Of a stretch of DNA of 64,000 bases, positions 51,601-64,000 are shown piece after piece; within the stretch, counting starts at the first letter, position 1, and each line of letters starts with the position of its first letter. The notes under the pieces were generated by a model. That model was not told where the DNA came from. It did no database searches and saw only the letters and a program-made list of their open reading frames with translations. The translations under genes and the position numbers were made by a program. Source of the DNA: Astropecten irregularis (taxonomy: Eukaryota > Echinodermata > Asteroidea > Paxillosida > Astropectinidae); the NCBI GenBank assembly GCA_963971285.1, contig OZ020254.1, positions 62,001 through 126,000 of the forward strand, read 5' to 3'.

Positions 51601-54600
51601 CGTCCTTGTGCTATGTTCTTCTCTGATCATGTCTGTCGTCATTCATGCATCTTTCCGTCATCATGTATATATAAATACCCATAACAGCCAAGCAAGCAGG
51701 ATGAGTCAAGAAACCTGAGCGATAAACAAAATGGCGGGTATATAGTTTGTGGTCTGGTGTGGTGTAACGTATACTGGACATCATGTCGTCAGATTGTGGG
51801 TTCGAATCCAGCCATGGGTTAGTGGAGCCTGCTTGCATCCTTGGGCAAGACGCTTTGTCACATGATAATTGTTTCTCTTCACCCAGGAGTAAATGGGTAC
51901 CTGCTGTGAGGTTAGACATGGCTTTGTGTGCTTGATTAGCCTTTGTAATTGTGTGCTTTGCTGTAAAGCTGGGGCTGTATTCTCCCCCAGGGAGTTGAGA
52001 TGGTTTAAGGAATGTAAATGTCGCCTAATGACCATTGATAATGATGATACGCACTTATCTTAGCATTAAGCGCCATAATATGTCACATTATTGTTATTAT
52101 TGCTCCCATAAATCTCTCCTCATATCACCAGCATCTCGTGATGTAATAAAATGTCACCTGGAACCAAGAATTCCCAACAACGTAACGAAAGCGCATGTGC
52201 GTTGCCATGGCGTCATTCATTAGCCTCATCACCGCGGTTTCCATGGCAAACAGGAAGGCAAATAAGAACCAGAAGGACTCTGGGAAAGAAAGTGAACAAG
52301 GAAAGACCTTTGCGAAGTTTGGCTCTGTAAAATCGGGCGGAAACGTAATGAAGGAGATGGGTTGAAAGCCCTGCGATATCCCAACCTTTGCCATTATACG
52401 ATTTTTATATACCTTTGAGTGATGGAGCACCACTACACTATAAAATATGATACGGTATGGTACGTACATTGTTGCAAGAACCATTAAGTATACTACCACA
52501 CGAAGTGTCAAAGATATACAATGTCTGCAACTTGCTCGTAAAGCCCGTGGATTCGAGCTTGGACATGAAATGTTTCCGCCGTGTGCAGACGGCGTCTTAC
52601 ATCGGACGAGTAGCAACCATCTCAATAAGTCATGGGATGTTTCACCTGCCTGATGCCAAATGACCAACAAAAATCATTGGCATATTAATTTGTCTCTATC
52701 GCATACCGAGATCATTGAGCATAAATACATCGGCGTCTGGTTTTTGTTTGTTTGTTGCCACCAGAAAGTGTACTGAAGATGAGTTATATCGGTACCCTTT
52801 CTTGTAATCGGTTATTTTCGCCGATCTAACCTTTAAAACTATAATGAAGAGAGAAATCTATTAATCCATATAATGCATTTGTCATGCAATCAACACAGAA
52901 AAGGTTTTCTAGTATAGATGTCCACTTATATCCTTATATGACCATGATTGTGCGGAATTCTGGAAGTTAAATTGCAGACTTCAATGATAAATTTGCCAGC
53001 ATTCCTTCCAAGGTCAGAGCTTCTTAAAACAATTCATCACGAACAGCTCCTCATCCATTGGCAGTTGAGGGTAAATCATCTTACATTGTTTGTAATTACT
53101 CCAGCACCTTATTGTTTGGTTTCCACTCAGTATCTGCTCATCATTCTCAGCTTGCGGTGAAATCCAGGCAAATTCATCCATCAATCTTGTTTCCACCGAA
53201 AAATGTTCGGCCAAAGTAGACAGTATGTGTTATCATTATAACATGGGAGCCTGTGTACAGCGCTCCCCGCAGCAGCAAAGTCGGTCGCTCAGAGAACTGA
53301 TGAACTCACAAATTATATACATTCTTCAAAGTCCAACATTGACAAGGCGGTGTTGCTTCACGTGTCGGGTTCTGACATTTGAACGTGAGGCTAATACGCG
53401 CGGCAGAATCCCATCTACACATTAAGCATTGCATTCGTTTACAATTGCATTCTGTTTATATCAAGGTTATCAAGCAGGAAAACGAACGGGGCAGTCAGTA
53501 GACATTATTCTCAGGGAAAATGTAAGAATGGACCAAGTCGCGTGGATCTTCTCTAGCCAAAGAATACCTTGCATATTATATAGGCCCGCTGTTGAACATC
53601 ATATCATTCACTTTCGAAAATACCTTTTTAGGCAGCCTGATATTTGGCAGATAGGCCGATTTCACCATACTGAACTTGCCCTAAAATGTTCCCAGGGCAA
53701 GTCCCTTTCAAATTTTGAGCTTCAGTCACCGAAACAATAAAGAAAAACATAAAGCGAACCGCAACTTCATACTCTCAGTGCTGATGCCGATCTTTCTTTA
53801 GCAGTGCATGCAGTCACGAAGATGACGAAGATAATCACATACCCGGATGTTAACATGGGTGATTTACATTGGTGTTTACTTTTGTAAACAGTTTACTACG
53901 GGCAGCACTCGTGATTTTAGTTTCGCGACCGTCTCTATAAATTTCTTTTATACATTCGGAATTGCTTAAAATGTTCCCATAAAAAAGGTAAAATAAAGAA
54001 CTAAATCGAATCATTTTAGAGGTTAATGTCCCTAATTCTGAGTGACTTTTTTGCTGTCAGAAAGTGACCATCTCACGCAGAGTGACCCTTAAATGTCTGC
54101 ATCTCCATGCTTATTACCGTCTACTTCCGAGAAACAATGTACTCGGGGGGCTAATTGAACCAATTGACACCCCGGGCATGTACCCCCTGTAGACACCGTC
54201 GGTTGACCGTGAATGTTTCGCTGCACACGCCCAAGAGCTGGCCCAGCCGGACGGCATGCTGGTCGCGGTGCACGCGCTCGGCCGGACGGGACTTGACCAC
54301 GAGATGAAGACGCGTGTTTTCTGTCTGTCTTTTCGTGGGCGAGCAGCGCGTAATTTGCCGGTAATTGGCGGGATGCTGCGACACGAGTCGCCCGTATAAT
54401 TTGTGTACAGAGGCACGAGACTGGCAGAGCACTGCTTCCGTCTCACCCATAGGCCTACTACTACTATGCCCTGAGTCTGCATCTCGTTCACGTTGAAAGA
54501 TATACCACCAGTCAATTTAATTTGTTACACATCATCATCATGGTTGAACTTCCAAATAAATTAGTACAGAGGTCAATTTCGCTCAGATAAAGTTCACTCA

Positions 54601-57600
54601 GACACTGTAGGCACTGCACCAAATAAATCCTTGGAAGATCGACCGAGAGATTCCTTAATGGAATGCAATAATACTGGATAGCTTGTGCAGAAGTCAAACA
54701 CAAATTCTATATTGTGACTTTTTGCTTTGAGATTTCAATAGTTGAAATGAGCAAACCAAACCATAAACCGTCCACGCATTGCCATTATGTGTTATTATCA
54801 TCTGAAATATTTATCTCCATCTGGACACCAAGGAGCCAGCAAGGTCACGCTAAGATCTTCCCAATAACAGCAACTCTTCCTCATAGCGCTGCTTCTCTCA
54901 TCAGATACCCTTATCATATTTTGGGAGGACTGTTTATCATCTCACAAAAATAAACGAATTGAATCTTGTTTACTGTGAGCTAAACGGTATGAGCTGGCGA
55001 GTGAGATTGCACGCCCCTCGGAGTCCGGTGAGTTTCATTACCGATATCACGGTCCCTGGATTTCAGCACGGTTGGGGTGTGGCCATTCCGTTCTGTTATG
55101 TGAACAGACTGCATGAAGTTCTTAAATACTCGCATTCAATTTGCCCCTTGTATGTAATGAAGTCGATACAAAATGACTGAGAGAAGTTATCTTTTGAAAT
55201 TGCTGAAAATGACTAGTCCGTATATACAAGTATATACGGACATAGACTATAGCTAGACTATCATTTCTGGTCCTCAGTGGTTCTAATTTTCACTCCTGAA
55301 ACCCTTTTCACTCCTAGAGTGCTGTGCAGCCCTGCTCTATATCATTGGACACACAGACAGTCACAGCTCACAGGTAACCACTACTGTCTCTGTATCTATA
55401 GCTCCATAAACTAATGATTCAGGCCTGTGATGAATTCTCCATTAATATAGGTTTCCGTATTAAATTAACAGTTTCAAAACGCACGCGTAAAGAACTCTCT
55501 GATGAGGCGATCAAGCCTTATAGTAAAATAAAAGTTGAGATATTCAATGATCATTTGGTGGACACTTTAAAGACCGGATCAATTATAATACCAGCAGAAG
55601 AATTTCCTCGACTCCAACAAAATTCCATCGTCTCATTCACAACAAGCTAACGAGGTATACATATGGAGCGTAATGCAAGTGCAGATATTATCATTATTAT
55701 TCATAATGCACAAGCAATGCAGTTGTGGAAAAGGGGAGTCAGTGTTCTATTTTCATTTTCCATGTGATGTGTTCATGTGTAGCTATCTGCGGATCCTTTT
55801 ATGTTTGGCTACATTCCCCAATTCCTCAATTGATGTGGGTAATTAATGTCTTAAACTATAGGCCTAATTATAGTGTGTCCCAATGGGACTATTTCTTCGG
55901 GTCACAGTTTGTGGGACCTTTAGTCCTTCATTATACAGGATATGAATCGAATATGTGGCACCTACATTCATCATTGTTTTAGTGCTAAAATGATGACTTC
56001 ATCTCTGCGACTTAACATAATTGATTAGAAGGATGTACGGCGAAATAATGGTTCAGGCTCCTTAGTCACAATGAGGCAATTTACAGGCAATCAATTCCAA
56101 TTTTTATAAAGACTACGTAATTACGGCTACGTCTTAATTACATGTAACTTGTTTCTTAAACTGTTAGGGTTTCATAAGGTAAACGCATCAGTGCACCAAC
56201 ATTGATTTTGATATGAAGTAGACAACTATGGTTGGTATGCCTGACCACATAGGCTGGTGTCTTACTCATTGTAGGATTGCATGATGTCATAGTGCTTACT
56301 GTATGAGTATAGAGTAAGGAAGTTGGTATGACTCGGTATAATGCCAGGGAGACTGCGTCATATCATTTTAATGATTTAGTCCGCGTTCTATAACCATATA
56401 CAAGTCATGTGCAATCGATCCACAATTTTAAGTTTTGTTTGTGCATAAATTATGAACTTCAGATAAATGCAAAATAGACTGGAACTGGCTTTGTTATGAT
56501 TGGCTGATTGAAAAAAGCAGATCGGCCTTTAAAAACAATTAATTTCTGCCTTGAAACCTTGATATTTTTCACCAGTGTATATACATGTAGGCCTATCAGA
56601 TGAAAGTTGTTAACATTTTCCAGTCTTGTAAAATGACAGATTACAATTTTGAATCTATATTAATTCTACCGTTAATTGCGTACATGCAGTCCAATCAGTT
56701 CCCAATTATTATAATTAAGTCAATGTAACACTGAAGAACCGGATTTTAATCACAATAAACACCATGCAATAAAAGCGGCGCATCCTGCACTAATTAACAG
56801 TTTTGTCAAGAAATTGAATTCTGGAAATGTAGACGATAATACGACTAAGTCTGATTTACTCAATCCATCCGCGCATTTTATGGTTTGTCACCAACTGACA
56901 GATCTTGAATATTCCAATTCATATGACCTTTGTAGTGGAAAGAGTCAACGTGAACTCCCCCCCCCCCCCCCCCCCCCCGAACCTGAAAACCTATATAGGA
57001 ATCCTCCGTTAAACGATCACATAAACAATTGGATTGGTTCCAATTCTTATATCACTTTTACTAGAAAATGTTTAATACAGACAATCATCACCAATCGATA
57101 ACATCGGGTGGGAACTTGTTTGACTAAATGCCGAACATGTCACCCCAACCCATCTCTGTCTTTTTTCCTTCCAAATGTCTAAACTGCGTTTTCACAGATG
57201 CTACGATCTGTCATGATCATGATCATTGCTGGATTCAGCTAGGTATAACTCAGTGGTATTGATACATGGACAAGGGGTATTAATGGTGGCGGTGCATGTA
57301 TCATGAGGCAACATGAATCTCACATGTTGATTGTTTGGAACTGACTTGCGATGTCAAAATGGCAAACATGAAAGAATATCCAGCTGATGTTAGTTCAAAG
57401 TGCATGATAACTGACAGCATACAGTTGGTATACGAGATAGTAATCGTTCCTTTTATCAAGACGTTTCGTCAGATAATCTACTCGTATTTGCCAACTTTTG
57501 CAAACGGAGCATTATTGAAACTTTGACTACGTGTACTGTAAGGTAACATGTAGAAAAAATTATGTTTCAATTGATGGTTATTCTCAACATAAAAACGTAA

Positions 57601-60600
57601 ACAACCTGCTGCTCATAGCTATCATGCTATTAACTGCCAACTACGTCACACCTTTAAGTATAAGCCCTACCGTCACCACTATGAGCATTGGGACTTATAA
57701 TTATTTTGTTTGCCAAATTGTAACAAAATAATATGAAATGAAGTTAACACCCGGCGTACTTTTGCAGTACGAGTATTCCACTTTACCTTCTCTTAAAAAG
57801 TTGAAGCTTAAAATGTCAATCAAATTTACGACATATGCTTAAATAATCAACCTAAATCGCTTAAAAAACACGCTAACCTTGAGCTCTAAATCCTGAAATT
57901 CTTGAACGACAGCCAACACTGTGTACAAGGAACAGTCTGGTAAACTTGTTTAGCATTTTCCTGACACCGAAAAAGAAGAAGAAATGGTGCACGCAAACTA
58001 TCAACATGCATCTTTTATGTCAGACCATCGTTGAAATTGTTGAAATCATACTCGGTAATTATTTTTTTCTGTGCGTGGCAATCCATGTCTCGCATGGCGT
58101 GCGTGCCTTCTGCCAGCCAGCAGACAGGCGAGGAATTCCTTCACTACGATCCCCTGGGAATCAAAGCAGACATGTGATGCTGAAGTTCCTGAGCTGCCAT
58201 ATTTATATTTTGTATTCTCCGTCAGTCGAATAGAAGCACATAGTTGGAAATGCCGTCACGAATTAGAAGTTGTTAATGTCACTCGACCCATTTGGCAAGA
58301 TCCACCGGTTTCCCCGGACTAAGAATCAGTTACCATTGAACTTTGTCTCATCATTATTCAGCAGCTTTTGTTAATAAGAGGGAGTGAAAGTGGTGGTCAT
58401 GTGGGTGTTTGCTGCGTTAATAGCATCAGACGTATCGTGAGTTCACGAGAAACAGATGTACATAGCTGCCTGGTTGCCTTCCACTGAAGACCCCAGAGCA
58501 TTTACCGTGAACGCCAAATTATACTACTGACCCAAACCCTAACCCGTCTTCCAAAAAAAAAAGTCCATTATACACCCTAGACTAAAACCTAGTCATAGCT
58601 AGGCCTCCTTAATTCTGATTACCTTTGAAAGTTATTTTGGTAAAATAAGTTGATAACACTGTAATACGCTAAAATCACAACGCAAAAAGGGGGAGTAATA
58701 TCCTAAGGTGTATTCGTATGCCTCTGGTGGGATTTAAAAAAAAGAAAGATTTTTGACAGGCAAATGGAAATGCCAGGACCGTCTGATTGTTTTAACAAAC
58801 CGAGTTCAGCTGCCATTATCAGCCTACCAGGGTGAAATTATCTCAGACAACTCGTTGCCCGAAGTGCAGTAGAGGTCAGAGTGTTAGGTCTATAGTTCTT
58901 AACGAGAGAACCGCACCGCGTATTTGCCCTGAGGACAGAATCACGCAAAGGTCAAGGTGATAGCATTCTCACTTTGAAGATGTAGCAAGTTATGTAAGCT
59001 TGGTGCTCATCCCCTCCAAAAGAAGTATATAGTAACAGAGAGTAAGTTTAAAAATAAGGAGTTGAATTATGCTGAACTAGAGTTGGTGAAATCGACCCAT
59101 GTTCGTTAAAGGGTCTCTGCAATGGGAATATTATGGCTTGAACATGTGCGAATTAAAAAACTGTACATGGGGACTGTGATTTTACCCACTTCCTCACACT
59201 GATTCAGGGTTGAAAACAGGTTTTTTGGTTTGTATGCTAATTAGCATTTCCATATTCATGAGCAAAACTGTGATGTCATCTGGGGAACCGAGAGCAGTAA
59301 CCCAATTGATTTGTGCACAAAAGGTTGCGGTTGTTTTATAGGTTTTCTGACAGACCTTTTCCCCTAAATGGGATTTATTGTGCTGAATATGTTCCTTACA
59401 CTCAACTGGTGGTGTAATTTTTTTGACCAACCATTTCTGTGGGTCATGTTTGCCTCTTCATTTGTTTATGTTTTTTCATTATATTTTGGCTGTTGGTTCC
59501 CTACATGAGTATGCATGAAAATCCCCCATTTTGCAAAGTTGTTCAAAAGAATACCAAATGCTGGTTTAAAACAAAATAAGACTTGTCATTCATTATCTGT
59601 CAGTATATTCTCTGTATGAAGGCAATAAAATAACCTGACAGAAAAAAGCACTGCAGCCGCCCTTTAAGGCTTCTTAAGAGTGTCAATTTACTCCTAGGCA
59701 GAGGGAAGCGATTCAGGAACAAAGTGTCTTCCTCAAGAACGCAAACCCCACCACTACTTCAATACCGCGGAAGGTTCCACCCTCATACACTATGGAATCA
59801 TCCACAACAACTACATAGGTTCCAAGCAAACCACTTTGCTACGAAACTCCACTAAACACGTCAACTTTATACTATCAACTACAAAGGTATACTTATATAG
59901 CAAACAGATTACCAACCAAAATCCCCTGCAACACAAATGGTTTGCGACTGGTACTCCTCTTGTTGCTAAGCATAAATTAGTTGGCTTTAGCCAAAATGTT
60001 GCAGCACTATATTGGTTTAAAGAACACTTAAAAATAAGAAACAATTAGCATCGTCCTATAACATGAATATCAATTCATACTGTTGTTCCATACGTTTTAC
60101 ATTGACTGTGTCATTTGGTTCGGTTCGGTTCGGTTCCGTACCGTTCTGTTCCGTTCTGTTTGCATAGCTTTCGCCCGTAACTTTCTCGTGAATCTGGAAA
60201 TGATTTTCAATCAACAATGGCTGAAAATCACATCCTTTTTTGACATTCTGAGACTTCCATCTATGCATGCATTGCGTGACATGGGAAGTACGACGCCACT
60301 TACCTATGGTACTTATAACAGTGCATGGGAAGTACGACGCCACTTACCTATGGTACTTATAACAGTGCAAGAGAAGAACAATGCCCCAGCAAAAGACCAC
60401 TGAGGTTCCATCCGGTATGGCGGTACCGCGTAGATCCCTGTCTGTACCTCATAGCTGGTCAGGGTGCGTAGGGCACGGGCTCTCCATGCATCCTCCGTTT
60501 CACCATGCTTGATGGTGACATTCCACATCCTATCCAGGAAGAAGTTTCTCCTGTCAATGTACTGCTCGTACTTGACCTTGTACATTCTGTACTCTTCGGG

Positions 60601-60792
60601 ACCTTCTAGGGCCTTGAAGATGGCTGCACCTATGCATGAGTAGACCACTAGGCCGATGAACAAGGCTAGGTAGGTTAGGGTGTACTGTTGGACCAGCTTT
60701 AGGTAATCAGGTCCTTCGTCGTAGTACTCCTCTACGATGTATTTGGCATTGTCATCATCATCTTTCTGATTCTCCACATCATTGCTAGCCAT
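48624..60792 (-). CDS. Two-pore-domain (K2P/KCNK-type) potassium channel subunit
   Basis: K2P subunits dimerise to form background K+ channels that set resting potential. There are two coding exons on the minus strand: 60792-60348 (148 codons plus one base) and 49405-48624, giving 408 aa. The 10.9-kb intron is phase 1 and splits the Gly codon of the first filter. TM1 is at about 36-60. The cap region has an NVT glycosylation site (91-93) and no cysteine. P1 filter T-I-G-Y-G is at 147-151, then TM2. An acidic, Lys/Glu-rich intracellular loop of about 130 residues follows before TM3, much longer than in vertebrate KCNK. P2 is TTIGFGDLVP, then TM4 and a short basic tail. The long TM2-TM3 loop is typical of some invertebrate K2Ps. 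TASK/TREK/TWIK subgroup not assigned. The donor site of exon 1 is duplicated (see 60281-60368). Confidence 0.92.
50056..50126. repeat. (GCCCT)n minisatellite
   Basis: About 14 nearly perfect copies of a 5-bp unit GCCCT, ending in a GC-rich tail (CCGCGGCCGCCCCGCC). The array is strongly strand-asymmetric in G and C. It lies in the K2P intron, within about 700 bp of coding exon 2. Confidence 0.9.
51745..52055 (+). mobile_element. tRNA-derived SINE
   Basis: A tRNA-like head (A-box-like TGGTGTGGTGTAACG; exact B box GGTTCGAATCC at 51799-51809) is followed by a body with CCTTGGGCAAGACGCTTTGTCA and CTTCACCCAGGAGTAAATGGGTACCTGC. This central pattern is shared by SINEs of many marine deuterostomes and fish. 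The 3' end runs into an ATAATGATGATAC-type tail. Non-coding. It lies in the large K2P intron. Confidence 0.8.
54114..54515 (-). other. GC-rich open stretch in K2P intron, unidentified
   Basis: Two overlapping minus-strand frames (133 and 99 codons) are open across a block clearly more GC-rich than its surroundings. Neither matches a family I recognise. The 99-codon frame has a plausible amino-acid mix (scattered Cys, His and Arg). The block also ends near a TCTACAG acceptor-like site. It could be an alternative exon, a captured gene fragment, or just a CpG island. Confidence 0.2.
56957..56978 (+). repeat. Poly-C tract
   Basis: A run of 22 cytosines in the K2P intron. The exact length is likely unreliable in the assembly. 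Confidence 0.85.
60281..60368. repeat. 44-bp tandem duplication spanning the K2P exon 1 donor site
   Basis: Two identical, adjacent 44-bp copies (60281-60324, 60325-60368). On the minus strand each contains the last 21 bases of exon 1, coding for part of the first selectivity filter, plus the donor GTAAGT and following intron. The two donors lie after 60348 and 60304. Only the first gives an in-frame channel. Confidence 0.9.
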
Positions 60793-63700
60793 CTTTACTC
60801 CCGGATTTCTCTGTCTTGTGTGGGAATATCTTAAGTTTTATTTTGGAGATCTGCTTCAAGTCGTTTTTTTAAGTCTCAATGAATAAATAAAATGACGATG
60901 TCCACGCAAATACGAAAGCAGTTCTCGACTGGATTTCAAATTTCTGTGAAATTGCCGGTACCAATGTTGACTTTGTAGCGATGTCTTAAATGCTTGGTTG
61001 TGTTTTATGCCTATCCTAAACAAACGTTGCTGCCAATGTCCCTCTGTAAGACAGACTTTAATGAGACTGGATGTCGATTATGCTTAATAGTTCTTCAAGG
61101 ACTATTCCGTCGATGCGGAGGATCCATACTTCACATTGACTCTAACGAGGTCTAGAGAATGTTCCATCACTGATGGTGTCGGCTGAGTGAGCTTGAAGCT
61201 GTCGGATTCTTGCAACTGACGCAACAAATAAGCAGTCTTCATCATCATTTCCCTTCTTCTTCAAAGGAAAGCTATGTCAGTGGGAATACCAGAGACATGA
61301 CATCGATTTGTCTCTCTCAAAGTTCTCCGTAAACAGCGAGGATGACACAACATAGAGAGAGGAGAGAGTGTTGATATACAAGCACTGGGATCGTTTTTAG
61401 AGCGCGTTGATCGTGGGATGAAAAATGGTGCTGCGTACCAGAGGCCAAGCTCGTGCTTTGAGCATCCCCTTGCCAAGGCTCTGAGAGATGAGTGAGAATG
61501 CCAGCCGCGCCAAGTGCTCTAGAAGATGTCGAGGCCAACCACAGCGAGGTATCTCCATAGGAATGAAGTCTACCTACATAGACCCTTGGCTTTATACACG
61601 ACCGCCACCCATAGAGCACTGGGTATCATTACCGTCTGCGCTGTCTTATGCGTTAGTGATACTCGTCTTCCTGGTATGGCTGTACCAGCATGGGTGACTT
61701 GACTAGGAGGCCGGGGCACAGACTAACATTCTGGTATGAGGATTACGTGACGAGGGATATGGGTTTTCCATGCATGGGTTACTAGGTAATTATTCACGAC
61801 TGGGGGTCGGAGACCAGACTATTATTTCTATTTTTATATGAAAGTAACCGGTAAAGACACCGCGTCGATGGAACCAAAGTCACATGAAAAGAAAGTATAA
61901 TTTATTTGTCTTAATGACTGAATATCAGTCGAACTTGTGGTTTCATCATATTCACTAGAAGAAGAAGATGAAACCTTACAACACAGAGATGATAGCTACT
62001 CGTTGATTTTGTGGTAACAAATACCTAATCTGAATCTTGTTCGTTATAGAGAGAGATTTGTGGATTGAATCTGGACCAAAATGTACCTGCATGTGGATAT
62101 TGTAAAACATTTGCTCTTTCTCGCGGCCATGTTAATTTAATAGCAAAAATTATTAATCATTACCAAAATAAAAAACCCCCGTCTAACATTCTGTGTACAA
62201 GTTCATCATTTGCTTTCCTCGCACAGCATATTGATATGTAACTTGACTGGTAATAGCCTTCACATATCACGTGCCAAGCTGTTATCTCCACTAAGCAGTC
62301 TAGAAACATCTATCAGAGAAGTATAGAGAAGATACTTTAGTAGCATCTTGACCCGAGATCATAGGTCATGCATATGGGCATCACCAGGGCATGTAGGCCA
62401 GGTGATATAGCTGCAGACGTTCCTGCGGTTTGCACGGCCAGGGCATAATAAGGACCGGTACGATGCAACGACTTGGGCCCGGTGGTATTCGCTACCCTGG
62501 TGAAATTGCAAAACAAAATTGCATGGGGCGGTAAATAAAAACGCGAGGAACGCGTGCAAAACGTTGCCATACCATAGAAATTTATGACCCTGGGGACTGA
62601 AATGGTTGCCACCGTTCCACTTAAGGCATCACGGTAAACGCGGGAAAATTCTACCAGAAGAAAAATATAATGGTCACTGGTGTGCGCTCCAAGCAATGCA
62701 TGTGAAAAACAGGATAACATTTCACCATATGTCTGTGTAACTCAACACTTCAAGCATTTCAGTCGAATTGGTAAGAAATGCATGTATGGCGAATGGGCAA
62801 TATTTCAATGAGGGCGATTTGACGACGCCAGCTGTGAGTGTACGCTAAGCATTGAATTACATCCTAATTGTCGAAACTTGACACCAGTGTTTTTGTTTTT
62901 ATTTATTCAGACCGAGTTTTGGCGTTTGCTTAATCAAAACATGCAGAACGCCCTCTACTGGTCCAATTGCATAATCAGAACGGTTATCCGTTCTGCCATC
63001 ATATTGTGTTACTTGCATTCAATTACGCACAAATTATATATCTTATATTTGTATTATGATGACGTCATTCATATTCCCCTGCACCAGGAATATTCATCAT
63101 GGCACTGTTACACCTGTATAGAGATTAAAATATGAGAATACTGAAATTTTCGAGCTTTGCTACATGTGACAAAATATTATCCAAGTACGTTTTAATTTGA
63201 AAACAAAGCTTTGTAAACCACGGAAATCGGAATAAGACCCAAATCAGTTGCTCTCAAATGGCGTTCTAGACCAAAGTAAATTTGGCGATTAGATGTTTAA
63301 GGAGAAAGCATAGATTAATATCAGTTTATTCTATTTTATATGGGATGAAATGTTTGGAACAGGATGAAGCTGTAACTTCAGAACAGCTTTCAGTTAGAAT
63401 GGCTTCAAACATTCCTATCATTACCTGCGCTACAACCGCTGATTATCCAGCTGCACGGTATATAAACTCACACTGACAGCTTGCTTCCATAGTTCAGGCT
63501 GAGTTAGAACGGGTGACACCTGGGAGGCGTATACGTACCCGGTCATGTCCCGGTCATTTTATGGTCGTGGCACGCTAGCTGCGGCCTGTCGGACCAAATG
63601 ACCGCTGCCATTATCTCCATGATCCAACAATCAAGATTCCAGCCGTGGAAATATGGAAGCACTTGTCGCAATTCATTTGCCAAATTGCTAATGGGGGCTC

Positions 63701-64000
63701 TCAAGCTTTTAATATTCCCATCCATTGTGTAGAAGAGGAATTCCTCAGGTTTTACGAGTAAATAGATGACCGAAGATTTACCTCTTAGCTATTTTGACAA
63801 ACAGTGTCGCCTGTGTTTGAAGACAGGTCGTAATTATGGATTATTGCACGTTCGTGCGAGTGGGTAATGGCTAATAAAGATTATATGCGTCATATTGGCT
63901 TTTTTGGTTACAAATCATAAAAGCAAAGTCGGTCATCAGCATAAACGGTCACGTTTTGGCCAGAGTTTGGACAATTTCAACTGACCAAGGGTAGGCCTAT
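60793..64000. other. Upstream region of the K2P gene
   Basis: The 5' UTR, promoter and any non-coding first exon of the channel must lie here or beyond the window. A 127-codon minus-strand open frame (62337-62720) and shorter ones look like chance. No TATA box or other core promoter could be assigned with confidence. Confidence 0.4.

Larger units (their letters stand above)
49406..60347 (-). other. Large K2P intron
   Basis: The 10.9-kb intron is AT-rich. Besides the minisatellite, SINE, poly-C tract and GC-rich open block listed separately, it holds a degenerate GGTTC/GTTCT pentanucleotide tract at 60116-60161. It also holds an open stretch of about 105 codons on the plus strand ending at 60048, noted under findings. 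Further coding exons are not needed, because the two channel exons join in frame. Confidence 0.6.

Noticed and set aside
62337-62720. 127-codon minus-strand open frame upstream of the K2P gene
   Set aside because: Low-complexity composition, no recognised domain, no splice or promoter context; consistent with chance.

Overview
This window is animal nuclear DNA. It is AT-rich, with multi-exon genes on both strands, GT-AG introns and many dispersed repeats. The genes resemble vertebrate orthologues but carry the short introns and repeats of an invertebrate: a tRNA-headed SINE, fold-back MITEs and frequent ACATGTACATGT motifs. A non-vertebrate deuterostome, most likely an echinoderm, fits best. 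That is inference from general appearance; a hemichordate or cephalochordate is not excluded.

Five protein-coding genes can be supported. From left to right they are: (1) a TNIP/ABIN-family ubiquitin-binding coiled-coil gene on the minus strand (about 201-5207), cut off at the left edge; (2) PRC1, the central-spindle microtubule bundler, on the plus strand (7050-21520), readable as a complete 14-exon gene; (3) an SLC7-type amino-acid exchanger light chain on the minus strand (26922-34319, 9 coding exons, 535 aa); (4) a PNRC-family decapping/nuclear-receptor cofactor on the plus strand (37846-38316), with its coding region in one exon; (5) a two-pore-domain K+ channel on the minus strand (48624-60792, two coding exons and an 11-kb intron splitting the first selectivity filter). 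TNIP/PRC1 and SLC7/PNRC are divergent pairs. PRC1/SLC7 and PNRC/K2P are convergent. The genes do not form one pathway; this is an ordinary metazoan gene neighbourhood.

The space between exons is repeat-rich. There is a 1.29-kb DNA transposon in PRC1 intron 10 with CAGGGCT ends and a 6-bp target duplication. At least four unrelated families of inverted-repeat (fold-back) elements occur, one of them built from two tRNA-like units head to head. A classic tRNA-derived SINE lies in the K2P intron, and there are several microsatellites and minisatellites. The most striking local events are a 44-bp tandem duplication that copies the K2P 5' splice site, a NAGNAG acceptor at the start of PRC1 exon 2, a two-CCAAT plus CHR-like promoter in front of PRC1, an octamer/TATA promoter with an almost AUG-free leader in front of PNRC, and an unexplained two-exon small ORF in the PRC1/SLC7 gap. 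No prokaryotic, viral or CRISPR-like system was found.
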